Of a stretch of DNA of 64,000 bases, positions 1 to 11,088 are shown in pieces; positions within the stretch are counted from its first letter, which is position 1; each line of letters begins with the position of its first letter. A program made the translations under genes and the position numbers. Origin of the DNA: Gordonia sp. PP30 (lineage in GTDB: Bacteria > Actinomycetota > Actinomycetes > Mycobacteriales > Mycobacteriaceae); NCBI RefSeq assembly GCF_023100845.1, contig NZ_CP095864.1, positions 558,001-622,000 on the forward strand, in the 5' to 3' direction. A model generated the notes under the pieces. It saw only the letters and a list, made by a program, of their open reading frames with translations. It did no database searches and had not been told where the DNA came from.

Positions 1-1326
1 GTGCCGCCGCGTGAACGCGCCAAGTACCAGGGCTACTTCCTGGCCGTGTTCGGCACATCCAGTGTGCTCGGGCCGGTGCTCGGGGGTCTGTTCGCCGGGG
101 CCGACTCGATCCTTGGAGTCTCCGGCTGGCGCTGGGTGTTCCTGGTCAACGTGCCGATCGGCATCATCGCGCTGGCACTGGTCTACAAGGTCCTCAACTA
201 CGACCAACACAAGGTGACCGGTCACCGCACCGACTACTGGGGTGCCGTCGCCGTCGCGGTGACCGTCGCGCCGCTGCTGATCGTCGCCGAACAGGGCCGC
301 GACTGGGGCTGGCTGTCCGGCCGGTCATGGGCCTGCTACGTGATCGGCGCCGTGGGCCTGATCGCCTTCATCCTGATCGAACGGGCCATGGGCGAGGAGG
401 CCATCATCCCGCTCCGGATCTTCAAGAACCGGGTGTTCACGCAGGGCATCCTGGTCTCGGTGGTGGTCGGTGCCGTGATGTTCGGCGGCATCTCGATGCT
501 GCCTCAGTACTTCCAGGTGCTCCGCGGGTCGAGCCCGATGGTCGCCGGCCTGCAGATGCTGCCGATGGTGCTCGGCCTGATGATCGGCTCGATCGTGTCC
601 GGCCAGCTGATCTCCCGGACCGGCCGCTACAAGGTCTACCCGATCATCGGCTCGGTGATCCTCACGGTCGCGGCGTTCGTGCTGCATTACATCGGCACCG
701 ACACCCCGATGTGGCTCGTGATGTTGGTCGCCGGGTTCCTCGGCTTCGGTCTCGGCAACCTGATGCAGCCGCTGATGCTGGCCATGCAGAACGTACTGCC
801 GTTGCGTGACATGGGCATGGCGACCGGCACCGCGACCTTCTTCCGGCAGATCGGCGGCACCCTGGGCGTCGCCGTGTTCTTCTCCATGCTGTTCTCCACG
901 ATGGGGCCGAACATCGCCGACCATATGAAGTCCGCCTCGCACGATCCGCAGTTCCAGGTCGCGGTCGCACAGGCGGCACAGAGCCACGACCCGGAGGTCG
1001 CGGCGTTCGGCAAGAGTCTGATCGCCGCGTCGCAAGGGGGCGCAAGCCACGCCGCGGGCGCGTCGAGCGTCATGAAGGACACCGCCGTCCTCGAACGGAT
1101 GCCCGCCGATCTGGCGCGGCCGATCAAGGACGGGTTCGCCGAGTCGATGGACCGGGTGTTCCTGGCCGTATCGATACTGTCGCTGCTCGCCATCGTCGGC
1201 ACCGTGACCTGGGCGGAGTTGCCGCTGCGGACCGGCGGTGCCGAGCCGGACGGTGCCGAGCCGGGCGACGGCGAGGTGGTCGAAGGGCCCGATCCGGAGC
1301 CGGACACGGAACCTTCGAAGGCCTAG
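1..1326 (+). CDS. MFS drug exporter, DHA2/EmrB-QacA type (5' truncated by window edge)
   Basis: The reading frame is open from base 1, so the true start and the first transmembrane helices lie outside the window. The visible 441 residues start inside a typical antiporter motif C (GPVLGGL, residues 22-28) and continue with about nine hydrophobic helices, including the long C-terminal helix of 14-TM DHA2 exporters, then an acidic Glu/Pro/Asp-rich tail. The family exports drugs or metabolites by proton antiport across the inner membrane. The substrate cannot be read from sequence. The gene converges on ppa and shares a hairpin terminator with it. Confidence 0.85.
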   Translation: MPPRERAKYQGYFLAVFGTSSVLGPVLGGLFAGADSILGVSGWRWVFLVNVPIGIIALALVYKVLNYDQHKVTGHRTDYWGAVAVAVTVAPLLIVAEQGRDWGWLSGRSWACYVIGAVGLIAFILIERAMGEEAIIPLRIFKNRVFTQGILVSVVVGAVMFGGISMLPQYFQVLRGSSPMVAGLQMLPMVLGLMIGSIVSGQLISRTGRYKVYPIIGSVILTVAAFVLHYIGTDTPMWLVMLVAGFLGFGLGNLMQPLMLAMQNVLPLRDMGMATGTATFFRQIGGTLGVAVFFSMLFSTMGPNIADHMKSASHDPQFQVAVAQAAQSHDPEVAAFGKSLIAASQGGASHAAGASSVMKDTAVLERMPADLARPIKDGFAESMDRVFLAVSILSLLAIVGTVTWAELPLRTGGAEPDGAEPGDGEVVEGPDPEPDTEPSKA

Positions 1327-1330
1327 CTCA

Positions 1331-1379
1331 ACGACGACGCCCCGCCTCCCGGAGACCTCGGGAAGCGGGGCGTCGTCGT
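1331..1379. terminator. Bidirectional hairpin terminator between MFS gene and ppa
   Basis: Perfect 15-bp inverted repeat (arms 1331-1345 and 1365-1379, each with ACGACGACGCCCCGC or its complement) around a 19-base loop that has its own small stem. It starts 4 bases after the MFS stop codon and ends 21 bases from the ppa stop codon, so it can serve both converging genes. There is no U-tract, as is common in actinobacteria. Confidence 0.75.
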
Positions 1380-1400
1380 ATAGCCGCAGGCCGCCGGGTG

Positions 1401-1880
1401 TCAGGCGCCGTAGCGGGCGACCGCGGCCTGGGCGACCTTCTCGGCTTCGGCTTTGCCGACCCAGCCACCCGGGGTGACCTCCTTGCCCGGCTCCAGGTCC
1501 TTGTAGTGCTCGAAGAAGTGCGCGATGGCGTCGAGCTCGAACTTCGACACGTCGTCGATGTCCTGGATGTGGTCCCAGCGCGGGTCGCCGGCCGGCACCG
1601 CGAGCAGCTTGTCGTCGCCGCCGGCCTCGTCGGTCATGGTGTACATGCCGACGATGCGGGCCTTGACGATGACGCCCGGGAACACCGACTCGGGCAGCAG
1701 CACCATCGCGTCCTGCGGGTCGCCGTCCTCACCGAGGGTGTGGTCGATGTAGCCGTAGTCGGCCGGGTAGCCCATCGGGGTGTAGAGGTAACGATCCAGG
1801 TAGACCTTGCCGGTCTCGTGGTCGACCTCGTACTTGTTGCGGCCGCCCTTGGGGATCTCGATGGTGACCTCGAACTCCAT
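1401..1880 (-). CDS. ppa: Inorganic pyrophosphatase
   Basis: Family I soluble inorganic pyrophosphatase, 159 residues, the usual bacterial length. It hydrolyses PPi to two phosphates and so pulls biosynthetic reactions forward in the cytoplasm. The metal-binding signature DGDPQD is at residues 52-57, and the preceding [17 protein letters not shown] stretch is characteristic. The gene is divergent from dacB, with about 90 bases between them, as in M. tuberculosis (Rv3628/Rv3627c). Confidence 0.97.
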   Translation of the reverse strand: MEFEVTIEIPKGGRNKYEVDHETGKVYLDRYLYTPMGYPADYGYIDHTLGEDGDPQDAMVLLPESVFPGVIVKARIVGMYTMTDEAGGDDKLLAVPAGDPRWDHIQDIDDVSKFELDAIAHFFEHYKDLEPGKEVTPGGWVGKAEAEKVAQAAVARYGA

Positions 1881-1972
1881 GCGCCTGCTCCTCTCAGTCT
1901 TCGGGGAAATGCTGTCGATCGCGTCAACGATACTGTGGTGGGAACACTTACCAGAACTCCGGAGGGAACCAC

Positions 1973-3355
1973 GTGGCGTCGACGACGAAGCCTGGGCGGC
2001 GCCGTGGGCGCACGGTAGCGATCACGGTGCTCGCCCTGGTCCTCGTCGCGATCCTGGCGACCGGTGGCTTCTTCGCCTACAGCTGGTACTACCTGCGGCC
2101 TGCGGCGGTCCCGGCGGGCACCCCGGCGCAGCCGGCCGCGGTGACCGTCGATCCGAGCATCCTGCCCGTCTCGGCGAACGCCCCCGAGCCGACCCCGCAG
2201 GGCGTGTCGGCGGCGCTGCGCGGCGGTCTGAAAGACCCGGCGCTCGGCAAGCTCACCGGGGTGGTGTCGGACCCGCTGACCGGTGCGATCCTGTGGTCGC
2301 AGCAGCCCGACCAGCCGCGGACCCCGGCCTCGAACGCCAAGATCCTGACCGCGGCCGCGGTCCTGGAGGAACTCGACCACGACGCGCGGCTGACCACCAA
2401 GGTGGTCGAGGGTGCCGACGGCCAGGTGATCCTGGTCGGCGGCGGCGACCCGACGCTCACCGCGCAGCCCGACGGCGGTTTCTACACCGACGGCCCCACG
2501 ATCGGCGATCTGGTGGATCAGCTCAAGAAGTCGGGGGTCGCGATCACCTCGGTGGCCGTCGCCCCGAGCTCGGTGCAGGGCCCGGCGATGGAGCGCAGCT
2601 GGTCCACCGAGGACATCAAGGGCGGCGACATCGCGCCCATCGACTCGCTGATGCTCGACGGCGCGCGCACCGACACCGCAGACGAGTACTCCCCGCGGTC
2701 GGACACCCCCGCCCAGGACGCCGGCCGCGCGCTCGCCGACCAGCTGGGCCTGCACGGGCAGATCGAGGAGGTGACCCCGCCGTCGTCGGCGAAGGTGCTG
2801 GCCGAGGTCAAGTCCGCGCCGCTCTCGACGCGGGTGGGCGACATGATGCGGTTCTCCGACAACGTGCTCGCCGAGTCCCTGGGCATCGAGCTCTCGGCGC
2901 ACATGGGCGGCCCGGTGTCGATCGCCGGCGGCGCCGACGCCGTCGTGAAGGTGCTGCGGGAGAAGGGCTTCGACGTCACCGGTGTGGTGCTGCACGATTC
3001 GTCGGGGCTGTCCACCGGCGACCGGGTGCCGGCCCGCTTGCTCGACCAGCTGGTCTCCGCGGCGGCCGGTGATTCGCATCCGAAACTCCGGCCCATGCTC
3101 GACACCTTCCCGGTGGCAGGCGGCAGCGGCACCCTCGCCGACCGCTTCCCCGCGGGGGAGAATCCGGGTGCGGGCTGGGTCCGCGCCAAGACCGGCACGC
3201 TCACCGGGGTCAGCTCGCTGACCGGAATCGTGCAGACGGTCGACGGCCGCGTGCTGGCCTTCGCGTTCATGTCCGGCGGCACCTCGCCGGCCGACGCCCG
3301 TCCCGCGCTCGACGGCCTCGCCGGTGCGCTGCGTCTCTGCGGCTGCCGCAGCTGA
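1973..3355 (+). CDS. dacB: D-alanyl-D-alanine carboxypeptidase / PBP4 family
   Basis: Peptidase family S13 (PBP4-like) enzyme, 460 residues, which trims or cleaves D-Ala-containing cross-links of peptidoglycan outside the membrane. An N-terminal membrane anchor (about residues 14-36) precedes the penicillin-binding triad: SNAK (Ser120, Lys123), SDN near residue 294 and KTG near residue 405. The GTG start at 1973 follows a GGAGG box at 1961-1965. It is the ortholog by position and motif of mycobacterial Rv3627c. Confidence 0.93.
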   Translation: MASTTKPGRRRGRTVAITVLALVLVAILATGGFFAYSWYYLRPAAVPAGTPAQPAAVTVDPSILPVSANAPEPTPQGVSAALRGGLKDPALGKLTGVVSDPLTGAILWSQQPDQPRTPASNAKILTAAAVLEELDHDARLTTKVVEGADGQVILVGGGDPTLTAQPDGGFYTDGPTIGDLVDQLKKSGVAITSVAVAPSSVQGPAMERSWSTEDIKGGDIAPIDSLMLDGARTDTADEYSPRSDTPAQDAGRALADQLGLHGQIEEVTPPSSAKVLAEVKSAPLSTRVGDMMRFSDNVLAESLGIELSAHMGGPVSIAGGADAVVKVLREKGFDVTGVVLHDSSGLSTGDRVPARLLDQLVSAAAGDSHPKLRPMLDTFPVAGGSGTLADRFPAGENPGAGWVRAKTGTLTGVSSLTGIVQTVDGRVLAFAFMSGGTSPADARPALDGLAGALRLCGCRS

Positions 3356-3418
3356 GGCGGGCACCTCGCCGCGGCCGGTAGAGTCGGCCAGACCGGACCA
3401 CGAAGGAGAACCGCAGCT

Positions 3419-4495
3419 GTGACAGCACCCCAGACGCACGACGGGCCGGTCGTCGACGACGGCGCGGACGACGATCCCCGCGTGGCCAACATCGACTGGG
3501 ATCTGGCGGCGTCGCTGGGCAGCCGACTGGCGCGGCCCGGGCCGCGCGTCACCCGCTACACGATGGACCAGGCGCGCGCCGAACTCGCCGATGCCGCGAT
3601 CCGCGCGGAAGGGCCGGTGCGTGAGGTGACCGGACTCGCCGACGGGCTGCGCGTCCCGACCGCTCGCCTCCTCGACCGCTCGGGCTGGATCGCCGCGGCG
3701 GCGTCGTCGATGCCGGCCATGCTGGGCGACCAGGAGCCCGGCCGCGGACTGACCGGCAAGCTCGCTGGGGCGCAGGCCGCCGGGCTGCTCGCCTTCCTGT
3801 CCAGCGCGATCCTCGGCCAGTACGACCCGTTCTCGCCCGATCCGGAGACCGGCGACGAGGGCGTGCTGATGCTGGTCGTGCCCAACATCATCGCCGTCGA
3901 ACGTCAGCTGCGCGTCTCGCCGAGCGACTTCCGCCTCTGGGTCTGCCTGCACGAGGTGACCCACCGCGTGCAGTTCTCCGCCAACCCGTGGCTGGCCGGA
4001 TACATGCGCGACAACGTCGGCGTGCTCACCGGCGACGCCGGTGAATCGATGACCGATGTGGTCGGCCGGATCACCGAGACGCTGCGCAGCGGCCGTCCCC
4101 GGGAGAAGGGCGTGCTGGGACTGATGCAGCTGATCCAGACCCCGGAACAGCACGACGCCTTCGAGCGCGTGATGGTGCTCGGCACCCTTCTCGAAGGGCA
4201 CGCCGATCACGTGATGGACGCCGTCGGGCCGGCACACGTGCCGACCGTCGAATCCATTCGCGAGGCCTTCGATGCGCGCCGCACCCGCCCGCAGAATCCG
4301 ATTCAGCGGCTCATCCGGGCGCTGATCGGCATGGACGCCAAGATGGCGCAGTACATCCGCGGCAAGGCGTTCGTCGACGCGGTGGTCGGTGAGGTCGGGA
4401 TGGCCGCCTTCAATACCGTGTGGACCTCGCCGGACACCATGCCGACGATGGCCGAGATCGGCGAGCCCGAGAAGTGGATCGCACGGGTCCTGTAG
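3419..4495 (+). CDS. Zincin-like metalloprotease, DUF2342 / zincin_2 family
   Basis: A 358-residue actinobacterial protein of the zincin_2 family (TIGR03624-type putative hydrolase; Rv3626c position). The HEVTH zinc motif is at about residues 178-182, and a downstream LEGHADH segment near residue 258 supplies the conserved later Glu/His region. No signal peptide is visible, so it is probably cytoplasmic. The GTG start is supported by AAGGAG about 12 bases upstream. The substrate is unknown. It sits directly ahead of tilS, the conserved arrangement in Mycobacteriales. Confidence 0.88.
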   Translation: MTAPQTHDGPVVDDGADDDPRVANIDWDLAASLGSRLARPGPRVTRYTMDQARAELADAAIRAEGPVREVTGLADGLRVPTARLLDRSGWIAAAASSMPAMLGDQEPGRGLTGKLAGAQAAGLLAFLSSAILGQYDPFSPDPETGDEGVLMLVVPNIIAVERQLRVSPSDFRLWVCLHEVTHRVQFSANPWLAGYMRDNVGVLTGDAGESMTDVVGRITETLRSGRPREKGVLGLMQLIQTPEQHDAFERVMVLGTLLEGHADHVMDAVGPAHVPTVESIREAFDARRTRPQNPIQRLIRALIGMDAKMAQYIRGKAFVDAVVGEVGMAAFNTVWTSPDTMPTMAEIGEPEKWIARVL

Positions 4496-4554
4496 CGGGT
4501 CCACCGCCGAAATCGTCCGCCCAGCAGGAGCTGATCGGCGCTGTCCGGGGATTC

Positions 4555-5523
4555 GTGCATCGGTATCTTCCGTCGCCCCTTGCCCTTCGACCGCGTGTCG
4601 TCGCAAGCTCCGCCACGCATGCTCAGGACCCGCCTGTCGAAAGGGTCTGCGTCGCGCTCTCCGGCGGGCCGGACTCCCTGGCGCTGACCGCCGCGGCCGT
4701 CCGGGCCGGACTCGACGTGACCGCGCTGGTGGTGGACCACGGATTGCAGTCCGGGTCGGCGCGGATCGCGGCGGAGGCCGCGGACGCGGCGAGAACGATC
4801 GGCGCGCGGGCACAGGTGCTCAAGATCGACGTCTGCGGGCCGGGCGGCCCCGAGGCCGCGGCGCGTCGTGGGCGGTACGCCGCGCTCGACGCCGCCCGGG
4901 CCGGGCGGCCGGTGCTGCTCGGCCACACCCTCGATGACCAGGCCGAGACCGTCCTCCTCGGACTCGGCCGCGGCTCGGGGGCGCGCTCGCTGGCCGGTAT
5001 GGCCGACTGGAACGAACCGTGGGGCCGCCCGCTGCTGCGTGTGCGGCGCGCGCAGACCCGGCGGGCCTGCGCCGAGTGGGGCCTGAGCCCCTGGCACGAC
5101 CCGCACAACGACGACCCGCGCTTCACCCGGGTGCGCCTGCGGCACGAGGTGCTGCCGTTGCTCGACGACGTCCTGCACGGCGGCGCCGCCGAGGCCCTGG
5201 CCCGGACGGCGGCGCAGCTGCGCGCGGACTCCGAGGCCCTCGACCTGCTCGCCGCCGACCTGCTCGATCGCGCGCGCACCCCCGGCGGCCTCGATGTCGC
5301 GGCGCTGGCCGCGGCCCCGGTGGCGCTGCGCACCCGGGCGCTGCGGTCGTGGCTCACCGAATCGGGCGCGGCGGCACCGTCGTTCCGGCTGACGGCCCAG
5401 GTCGAGGCCCTGGTCACCGACTGGCACGGCCAGGGCCCGATCGCCGTCGGTGGCGACGCCGCCGCGCGTCTGGTGATCGCCCGGCGAGCCGGTGTGCTCA
5501 CCTGCGGATCGGTCGACCGGTGA
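4555..5523 (+). CDS. tilS: tRNA(Ile)-lysidine synthase
   Basis: ATP-dependent ligase that joins lysine to C34 of the CAU anticodon of tRNA-Ile2 so that it reads AUA. The PP-loop SGGPDS is at about residues 36-41 of this frame, followed by a VVDHGLQ segment and the [11 protein letters not shown] stretch typical of TilS. The start is uncertain: the frame is open from 4420 inside the metalloprotease gene, and GTG 4555 (in FVHRYL) is the first plausible codon after that gene's stop. Between this start and the PP-loop, about 16 residues ([16 protein letters not shown]) are encoded by a dispersed repeat found elsewhere in the window, so the N-terminus is longer than usual. Confidence 0.9.
   Translation: MHRYLPSPLALRPRVVASSATHAQDPPVERVCVALSGGPDSLALTAAAVRAGLDVTALVVDHGLQSGSARIAAEAADAARTIGARAQVLKIDVCGPGGPEAAARRGRYAALDAARAGRPVLLGHTLDDQAETVLLGLGRGSGARSLAGMADWNEPWGRPLLRVRRAQTRRACAEWGLSPWHDPHNDDPRFTRVRLRHEVLPLLDDVLHGGAAEALARTAAQLRADSEALDLLAADLLDRARTPGGLDVAALAAAPVALRTRALRSWLTESGAAAPSFRLTAQVEALVTDWHGQGPIAVGGDAAARLVIARRAGVLTCGSVDR
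4585..4633 (+). repeat. Dispersed 49-bp repeat inside tilS
   Basis: These 49 bases match 63572-63620 at 45 of 49 positions. The first 21 bases recur, with one mismatch, in reverse orientation at 32341-32361. The other two copies are intergenic. Here the repeat is read in frame as part of the TilS N-terminus. Confidence 0.75.
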
Positions 5524-5674
5524 GTCGAGGCGGCGATGTCGCGGACGGGGGATGGGGAATGAGGCTGGTCGACCGCGCCAGGCTCTGAGCCGGTCCGCGA
5601 TCTGCCGTGGCCACGTGCGAGATGCGCGCACCGGCGGTGGGAGACGGGCGGCGGGGATGTGCAAAGCTAGACGC

Positions 5675-6235
5675 GTGGCGCATGGGTACCCGGACAACGA
5701 CATCGACCAGATCCTGATCACTCAGGAGCAGATCGCGCAGCGGACCGCGGAGATGGCGCAGACCGTCGCCGAGCGGTACCGGGATGCGCCCGACGATCTG
5801 GTGCTCATCGGCGTGCTGAAGGGTGCGGTCATGTTCATGACCGACTTCGCCCGGGCGCTGCCGATCCCGAACCAGATGGAATTCATGGCGGTCAGCAGCT
5901 ACGGGTCGTCGACGTCGTCGTCGGGCGTGGTGCGGATCCTCAAGGACCTGGATCGGGACATCGCCGACCGGGACGTGCTGATCGTCGAGGACATCATCGA
6001 CTCCGGTCTCACCCTGTCGTGGCTGATGAAGAACCTGGCGACCCGGAATCCGCGGTCCCTCGAGGTGGTCACCCTGCTGCGCAAGCCGAAGGCCGTGCAA
6101 CTGCCGGTCCAGGTGGCCGATGTGGGTTTCGACATCGAGAACGAGTTCGTGGTCGGCTACGGCCTGGACTACGCCGAGCGCTACCGCGATCTGCCGTTCA
6201 TCGGGCGCCTGCACCCGTCCGTATACAGCTCCTGA
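5675..6235 (+). CDS. hpt: Hypoxanthine phosphoribosyltransferase
   Basis: Purine salvage enzyme converting hypoxanthine or guanine plus PRPP to IMP or GMP in the cytoplasm. The PRPP-binding motif VEDIIDSG is at about residues 104-111, and the length (186 residues) fits the family. I chose GTG 5675; an in-frame ATG at 5657 is the main alternative. A TAGACG hexamer at 5668-5673 lies immediately before the GTG. The order tilS-hpt-ftsH is the conserved actinobacterial order. Confidence 0.93.
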   Translation: MAHGYPDNDIDQILITQEQIAQRTAEMAQTVAERYRDAPDDLVLIGVLKGAVMFMTDFARALPIPNQMEFMAVSSYGSSTSSSGVVRILKDLDRDIADRDVLIVEDIIDSGLTLSWLMKNLATRNPRSLEVVTLLRKPKAVQLPVQVADVGFDIENEFVVGYGLDYAERYRDLPFIGRLHPSVYSS

Positions 6236-6391
6236 CCCGGCCGCCGGCGGCCGTCGTTACGCCCTGCGGGAACAAAGAGGGGGTCCCCGGGGGTTGACAG
6301 GTAGCCTCAATGGCGAGTGAGACGGGAAGGACAAGGGCGCGCCGCGACACCCACCCGCAGGTGAGGGGCGACGGCGCCCGCGCGAACCAGC

Positions 6392-8701
6392 ATGAATCGT
6401 AAGAAGCTGTACCGGAATCTGGCCATCGTGGCCGTGATCATTCTGGCCCTGTGGGGTTTCTCCGCGCTGCGTTCGACCGACGGTGAGTACACCGGCGTCG
6501 ACACCTCCGTCGCGATGACACAGATGAACGTCAAGAACACGAAGTTCATCACCATCGACGACAAGGAACAGCGGGTCCGCATCGAGCTGAAGAAGCCGAT
6601 CAAGCACGACGGCAAAGACGTCACCAAGATCCAGTCCCAGTACCCGTCCGGGGTCTCGCCGCGCATCTTCCAGGCCGCGACGGCCACCGGCGCCCCGTAC
6701 TCGACGCACATCACCAAGGACTCCGGGATCTGGCAGTCGATCCTGATCTTCGTGCTGCCGATGGTGCTGCTGTTCGGTCTGTTCTTCCTCGTCATGAGCC
6801 GGATGCAGGGCGGCGGCCGGGGCGGCGTGATGGGCTTCGGCAAGTCGAAGGCCAAGCAGCTGTCCAAGGACATGCCGAAGACGACGTTCGCCGACGTCGC
6901 CGGCGCCGACGAGGCCGTCGAGGAACTCGACGAGATCCGCGACTTCCTGCAGAATCCGGCCCGCTACCAGGCGCTCGGCGCCAAGATCCCCAAGGGTGTG
7001 CTGCTCTACGGCCCGCCCGGCACCGGTAAGACGCTGCTGGCGCGCGCCGTCGCCGGCGAGGCCGGGGTGCCGTTCTACACCATCTCCGGCTCGGACTTCG
7101 TCGAGATGTTCGTCGGTGTCGGTGCCTCCCGCGTCCGAGACCTGTTCGAGCAGGCCAAGGCCAACAGCCCGTGCATCATCTTCGTCGACGAGATCGACGC
7201 CGTCGGCCGCCAGCGCGGCGCCGGCCTGGGCGGCGGGCACGACGAGCGCGAGCAGACCCTGAACCAGCTGCTGGTGGAGATGGACGGCTTCGGCGAGCGC
7301 TCCGGCGTCATCGTGATGGCCGCGACCAACCGCCCCGACATCCTCGACCCGGCGCTGCTGCGGCCGGGCCGTTTCGACCGGCAGATCCCGGTCGGCAACC
7401 CCGACATGGCCGGCCGTCGCGCGATCCTCGCGGTGCACGCCAAGGGCAAGCCGATCGCGCCCGACGCCGACCTCGACGGACTGGCCAAGCGTACGCCCGG
7501 CATGTCCGGCGCCGACCTGGCGAACGTGATCAACGAGGCCGCGCTGCTGACCGCGCGTGAGAACAAGAGCGTGATCACCGACGAGACCCTCGAAGAGGCG
7601 GTCGACCGCGTGGTCGGCGGCCCGCGCCGGAAGAGCCGCCTGATCAGCGAACACGAGAAGAAGGTGGTGGCCTACCACGAGTCGGGCCACACCCTCGCCG
7701 CCTGGGCGATGCCCGATCTTGACCCGATCTACAAGGTCACCATCCTGGCCCGCGGGCGCACCGGCGGTCACGCGCTGGCCGTGCCGGAGCAGGACAAGGA
7801 CATCATGACGCGCTCGGAGATGATCGCGCGCCTGGTGATGGCCATGGGTGGTCGTGCCGCGGAGGAACTGGTGTTCCACGAGCCGACCACCGGCGCGTCG
7901 TCGGACATCGATCAGGCCACCAAGATCGCTCGCGCGATGGTCACCGAATACGGCATGAGCGGCCGCCTCGGCGCCGTCCGCTACGGCCAGGAGCAGGGCG
8001 ATCCGTTCCTGGGCCGCGGGATGGGTTCGTCGCCCGACTACTCGGCCGGTGTCGCCGCCGAGATCGACGAGGAGGTGCGCCGCCTGATCGAGGCCGCGCA
8101 CACCGAGGCGTGGGCCATCCTCGATGCGAACCGCGACAAGCTCGACGAGCTCGCCGGTGCGCTTCTGGAGAAGGAGACGCTGGTCCGCAAGGATCTCGAA
8201 GTGATCCTCGACGGCGTCGACAAGCGCGAGCGGATCACCGAGTTCAGCGAATTCGGTGACCGCACCCCGAGTTCCAAGCCGCCGATCAAGACCAAGGGCG
8301 AATTGGCGATGGAGCGCGGTGAGCCGTGGCCGCCGCCCGCGCCCGAGCCGGTCACCGTGCCGCCCGCGCCGCAGCCGGCGCCCGGCTATGGCCAGCCTCA
8401 GCAGGGACAGCCTGCCTACGGGCAGCCGCAGCCGGGTCAGCCGCCGTACGGCCAGCCGGCGCCGGGCGTGCAGCCGCGCTACCCGGATCTGAGTCGTCGT
8501 GCGCCGTCGCCGGGGCAGCCCGGGTACGGCCAGCCCAACGGCGGCCAGCCCCACGGCGGTCAGCCGAACGGCGGCCAGCCGGGATACGGTCAGCCCGGCC
8601 CGAACGGCGGACATCCCGGCGGCACCTGGCCCGACTACGGAGCCCCGCGCGATTGGCAGGCCCCGGGGTGGCCGCCGGCCGACGACCCGCGCAACAACTG
8701 A
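6392..8701 (+). CDS. ftsH: ATP-dependent zinc metalloprotease FtsH
   Basis: Membrane-anchored AAA+ protease, 769 residues, which degrades misfolded membrane proteins and short-lived regulators. Order of parts: TM helix at about 6-25, extracytoplasmic domain, TM helix at about 112-135, Walker A GPPGTGKT near 207, Walker B FVDEID near 265, second region of homology [19 protein letters not shown] near 311, and zinc site HESGH near 429. A long C-terminal tail (about residues 643-769) is made of Gly-Gln-Pro-Tyr repeats (YGQPQ, GGQP) and is probably disordered. No clear Shine-Dalgarno sequence precedes ATG 6392. Confidence 0.97.
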   Translation: MNRKKLYRNLAIVAVIILALWGFSALRSTDGEYTGVDTSVAMTQMNVKNTKFITIDDKEQRVRIELKKPIKHDGKDVTKIQSQYPSGVSPRIFQAATATGAPYSTHITKDSGIWQSILIFVLPMVLLFGLFFLVMSRMQGGGRGGVMGFGKSKAKQLSKDMPKTTFADVAGADEAVEELDEIRDFLQNPARYQALGAKIPKGVLLYGPPGTGKTLLARAVAGEAGVPFYTISGSDFVEMFVGVGASRVRDLFEQAKANSPCIIFVDEIDAVGRQRGAGLGGGHDEREQTLNQLLVEMDGFGERSGVIVMAATNRPDILDPALLRPGRFDRQIPVGNPDMAGRRAILAVHAKGKPIAPDADLDGLAKRTPGMSGADLANVINEAALLTARENKSVITDETLEEAVDRVVGGPRRKSRLISEHEKKVVAYHESGHTLAAWAMPDLDPIYKVTILARGRTGGHALAVPEQDKDIMTRSEMIARLVMAMGGRAAEELVFHEPTTGASSDIDQATKIARAMVTEYGMSGRLGAVRYGQEQGDPFLGRGMGSSPDYSAGVAAEIDEEVRRLIEAAHTEAWAILDANRDKLDELAGALLEKETLVRKDLEVILDGVDKRERITEFSEFGDRTPSSKPPIKTKGELAMERGEPWPPPAPEPVTVPPAPQPAPGYGQPQQGQPAYGQPQPGQPPYGQPAPGVQPRYPDLSRRAPSPGQPGYGQPNGGQPHGGQPNGGQPGYGQPGPNGGHPGGTWPDYGAPRDWQAPGWPPADDPRNN

Positions 8702-8731
8702 TCTCTCGCCGGAAGGAACCGAAGAACCGAG

Positions 8732-9331
8732 ATGAGCGACGAGCCGCTGATCACCGCCGACGGTCGCGCATTCGATCAGGCGCGGGCCGAGGCCGCCGTG
8801 CGCGAGCTGCTGCTCGCCGTCGGCGAGGACCCCGACCGCGAGGGCCTGCGCCGTACGCCGGAGCGGGTGGCGCGCGCCTACCGCGAGATGTTCGGCGGGC
8901 TCTACACCGATCCGTCGGACGTGCTGGCCACCGTCTTCGACGAGGACCATCGCGAACTGGTTCTCGTCAAGGACATTCCGATGTATTCGACCTGCGAGCA
9001 CCACCTGGTCTCCTTCCACGGAGTGGCGCACGTCGGCTACATCCCCGGTGCCACCGGCCAGGTGACCGGCCTGAGCAAGCTCGCCCGGCTGGTGGACCTG
9101 TACGCACGACGTCCCCAGGTGCAGGAGCGGCTCACCAGCCAGATCGCTGACGCGCTCATGGACCGGCTCGCTCCGCGCGGCGTGATCGTGGTGATCGAGG
9201 CCGAGCATCTCTGCATGGCGATGCGCGGCATCCGCAAGCCCGGCGCCAGCACCACCACCTCGGCGGTGCGCGGAATCTTCCAGACCAGCGCGGTCTCCCG
9301 CGGCGAAGCGCTCGACCTGATCGCCCGCTGA
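8732..9331 (+). CDS. folE: GTP cyclohydrolase I
   Basis: First enzyme of folate synthesis, converting GTP to 7,8-dihydroneopterin triphosphate. It has 199 residues with the zinc ligands in TCEHHL and EHLCM and the signature [17 protein letters not shown] lies about 15 bases before ATG 8732. It opens the fol cluster: its stop codon TGA overlaps the folP ATG by one base (9331), implying translational coupling. Confidence 0.96.
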   Translation: MSDEPLITADGRAFDQARAEAAVRELLLAVGEDPDREGLRRTPERVARAYREMFGGLYTDPSDVLATVFDEDHRELVLVKDIPMYSTCEHHLVSFHGVAHVGYIPGATGQVTGLSKLARLVDLYARRPQVQERLTSQIADALMDRLAPRGVIVVIEAEHLCMAMRGIRKPGASTTTSAVRGIFQTSAVSRGEALDLIAR

Positions 9332-10209
9332 TGACCGCGCCCGACGGCGGCCGGACGCTGGTGATCGGCGTCCTCAACGTCACCGCGGACTCGTTTTCCG
9401 ACGGCGGCCGGTACCTCGACGCCGACGCGGCCGTCGAGCACGGGCTCGCACTCGCGGCGGCCGGCGCCGACATCGTCGACGTCGGCGGGGAGTCGACCCG
9501 GCCCGGCGCGGTCCGGGTGGACCCCGCCGTCGAAGCGGCCCGGGTGGCCCCGGTCGTCGCCGCCCTGCACGACGCCGGGGTGGTCACCTCCGTCGACACC
9601 ATGCGTGCCGCCGTCGCCGAAGCCGCGATCACGGCCGGGGCGTCGTACATCAACGACGTCTCGGGCGGTCGTGCCGATCCGGCGATGGCGTCGCTGGTCG
9701 CCGACTCGCACCTGCCCTGGATCCTGATGCACTGGCGGCCGTCGGACGCCTCGGCCACCGGCGACCGGCACTTCACCCACCGGCACACCGATTCCGGCGG
9801 CTATCGCGATGTGGTCGCCGAGGTGAGCGGTGAACTCCTCGGGCAGGTGGACGCCGCCGTTGCCGCGGGCGTCGACCCGGACCGGTTGATCCTGGACCCC
9901 GGCCTCGGCTTCGCCAAGACCCCCGACCACAACTGGTCCCTGCTGCACGCGCTGCCGACGCTGGTCGGGCTCGGTTTCCCGGTGCTCATCGGGGCCTCCC
10001 GCAAGCGTTTCCTGGGCTCGCTGCTGGCCGACGGCGGCGTCGACCGCGCGCCCGAAGGCCGCGACATCGCGACCGCGGCCATCTCGGCGCTGGCCGCGGC
10101 CGGTCGCGCGTGGGGCGTGCGGGTGCACGACGTCGCGGGCAGCCGCGACGCGGTGGCCGTCGCCCAGGCGTGGACATCGAGCCGACCGAGAGGGGCCGGG
10201 CATGGCTGA
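9331..10209 (+). CDS. folP: Dihydropteroate synthase
   Basis: Condenses p-aminobenzoate with hydroxymethyldihydropterin pyrophosphate to form dihydropteroate; sulfonamide target. Length is 292 residues. Signatures visible: [14 protein letters not shown] near the N-terminus, [11 protein letters not shown], and GASRKRFLG near the C-terminus. It overlaps folB by 8 bases. Confidence 0.96.
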   Translation: MTAPDGGRTLVIGVLNVTADSFSDGGRYLDADAAVEHGLALAAAGADIVDVGGESTRPGAVRVDPAVEAARVAPVVAALHDAGVVTSVDTMRAAVAEAAITAGASYINDVSGGRADPAMASLVADSHLPWILMHWRPSDASATGDRHFTHRHTDSGGYRDVVAEVSGELLGQVDAAVAAGVDPDRLILDPGLGFAKTPDHNWSLLHALPTLVGLGFPVLIGASRKRFLGSLLADGGVDRAPEGRDIATAAISALAAAGRAWGVRVHDVAGSRDAVAVAQAWTSSRPRGAGHG

Positions 10210-10588
10210 CCGGATCGAACTGACGGGACTGCGCGTCCGCGGCCATCACGGGGTCTTCGACCAAGAGCGGCGCGACGGCCAGGACTTCTTCATCGACATC
10301 ACCCTGTGGCTCGACCTGCGGCCGGCCGCGGTGAGCGACGATCTCGCCGACACCGTCGACTACGGGGCGCTGGCCCAGACCGCGCACGACATCGTCGCCG
10401 GTACTCCGCGGAACCTGATCGAGACGGTCGGCGCGCAGATCGCCGACACGATCATGACCGATGCGCGCATCTCCGCGTGCGAGGTGACCGTACACAAGCC
10501 GTCCGCGCCCATCCCGCTGATGTTCGACGACGTCGCCGTCGTGACCCGCCGCTCGCCCAAGTCCGGGCCGGGCCGGGTGCCGCGATGA
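10202..10588 (+). CDS. folB: Dihydroneopterin aldolase
   Basis: Converts 7,8-dihydroneopterin to 6-hydroxymethyl-7,8-dihydropterin and glycolaldehyde. It has 128 residues, typical for the family, with the N-terminal [16 protein letters not shown] signature and a conserved C-terminal [10 protein letters not shown] segment. The start ATG lies inside the end of folP, and the stop overlaps the folK start (ATGA at 10585-10588). Confidence 0.94.
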   Translation: MADRIELTGLRVRGHHGVFDQERRDGQDFFIDITLWLDLRPAAVSDDLADTVDYGALAQTAHDIVAGTPRNLIETVGAQIADTIMTDARISACEVTVHKPSAPIPLMFDDVAVVTRRSPKSGPGRVPR

Positions 10589-11088
10589 GCCGCGCGGTGC
10601 TGTCGGCCGGCTCCAACGTCGGCGACAGTCGCGGGCACCTCGCCTCGGTGATCGCGGCGCTGGGCGACCGGCTGGTCGCCGCCTCGCGCGTCTACACGAC
10701 GCCGCCGTGGGGCGGCGTGGAGCAGGACGACTTCGTCAATCAGGTGCTCGTCGCCGAGGGCGACCTGACGCCGGGGGACTGGCTGGAGTTCTGCCGCGCC
10801 TGCGAGCGGGCCGCCGAGCGCGAGCGCACGGTGCGCTGGGGACCGCGGACGCTGGACGTCGATGTGGTGTCCGTCGAGGAAGGCGGCACCGTCGTCGTCA
10901 GCGACGATCCGGAGCTGACCCTCCCGCATCCGCGGGCCGCCGTGCGAGCCTTCGTGCTGGTGCCCTGGCTGGAGATCGAGCCCGACGCCGTGCTGGCCAC
11001 GCCCACCGGCCCGCGGCGGATCGCCGAACTGCTGGACGAACTGGATCCGGCCGAGCGGGCCGGTATCGCCTCGGCGGAGGCCTCGTGA
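10585..11088 (+). CDS. folK: 2-amino-4-hydroxy-6-hydroxymethyldihydropteridine diphosphokinase
   Basis: HPPK transfers pyrophosphate from ATP to 6-hydroxymethyldihydropterin, feeding folP. It has 167 residues with the SAGSNVGD start and the signature [12 protein letters not shown] near residue 88. ATG 10585 overlaps the folB stop and fixes the start. The end overlaps the next gene's GTG (GTGA at 11085-11088). Confidence 0.95.
   Translation: MSRAVLSAGSNVGDSRGHLASVIAALGDRLVAASRVYTTPPWGGVEQDDFVNQVLVAEGDLTPGDWLEFCRACERAAERERTVRWGPRTLDVDVVSVEEGGTVVVSDDPELTLPHPRAAVRAFVLVPWLEIEPDAVLATPTGPRRIAELLDELDPAERAGIASAEAS

Noticed and set aside
1634..4813. 1059-residue minus-strand open frame
   Set aside because: Antisense shadow across ppa, dacB, the zincin and tilS; Arg/Pro/Gly-rich translation with no motif, typical of high-GC out-of-frame reading.
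6294..6299. TTGACA as -35 box of an ftsH promoter
   Set aside because: No TAnnnT hexamer at 16-19 bases spacing, so not supported as a promoter.
6257..9208. 983-residue minus-strand open frame
   Set aside because: Antisense to ftsH and folE, both certain genes; low-complexity translation.
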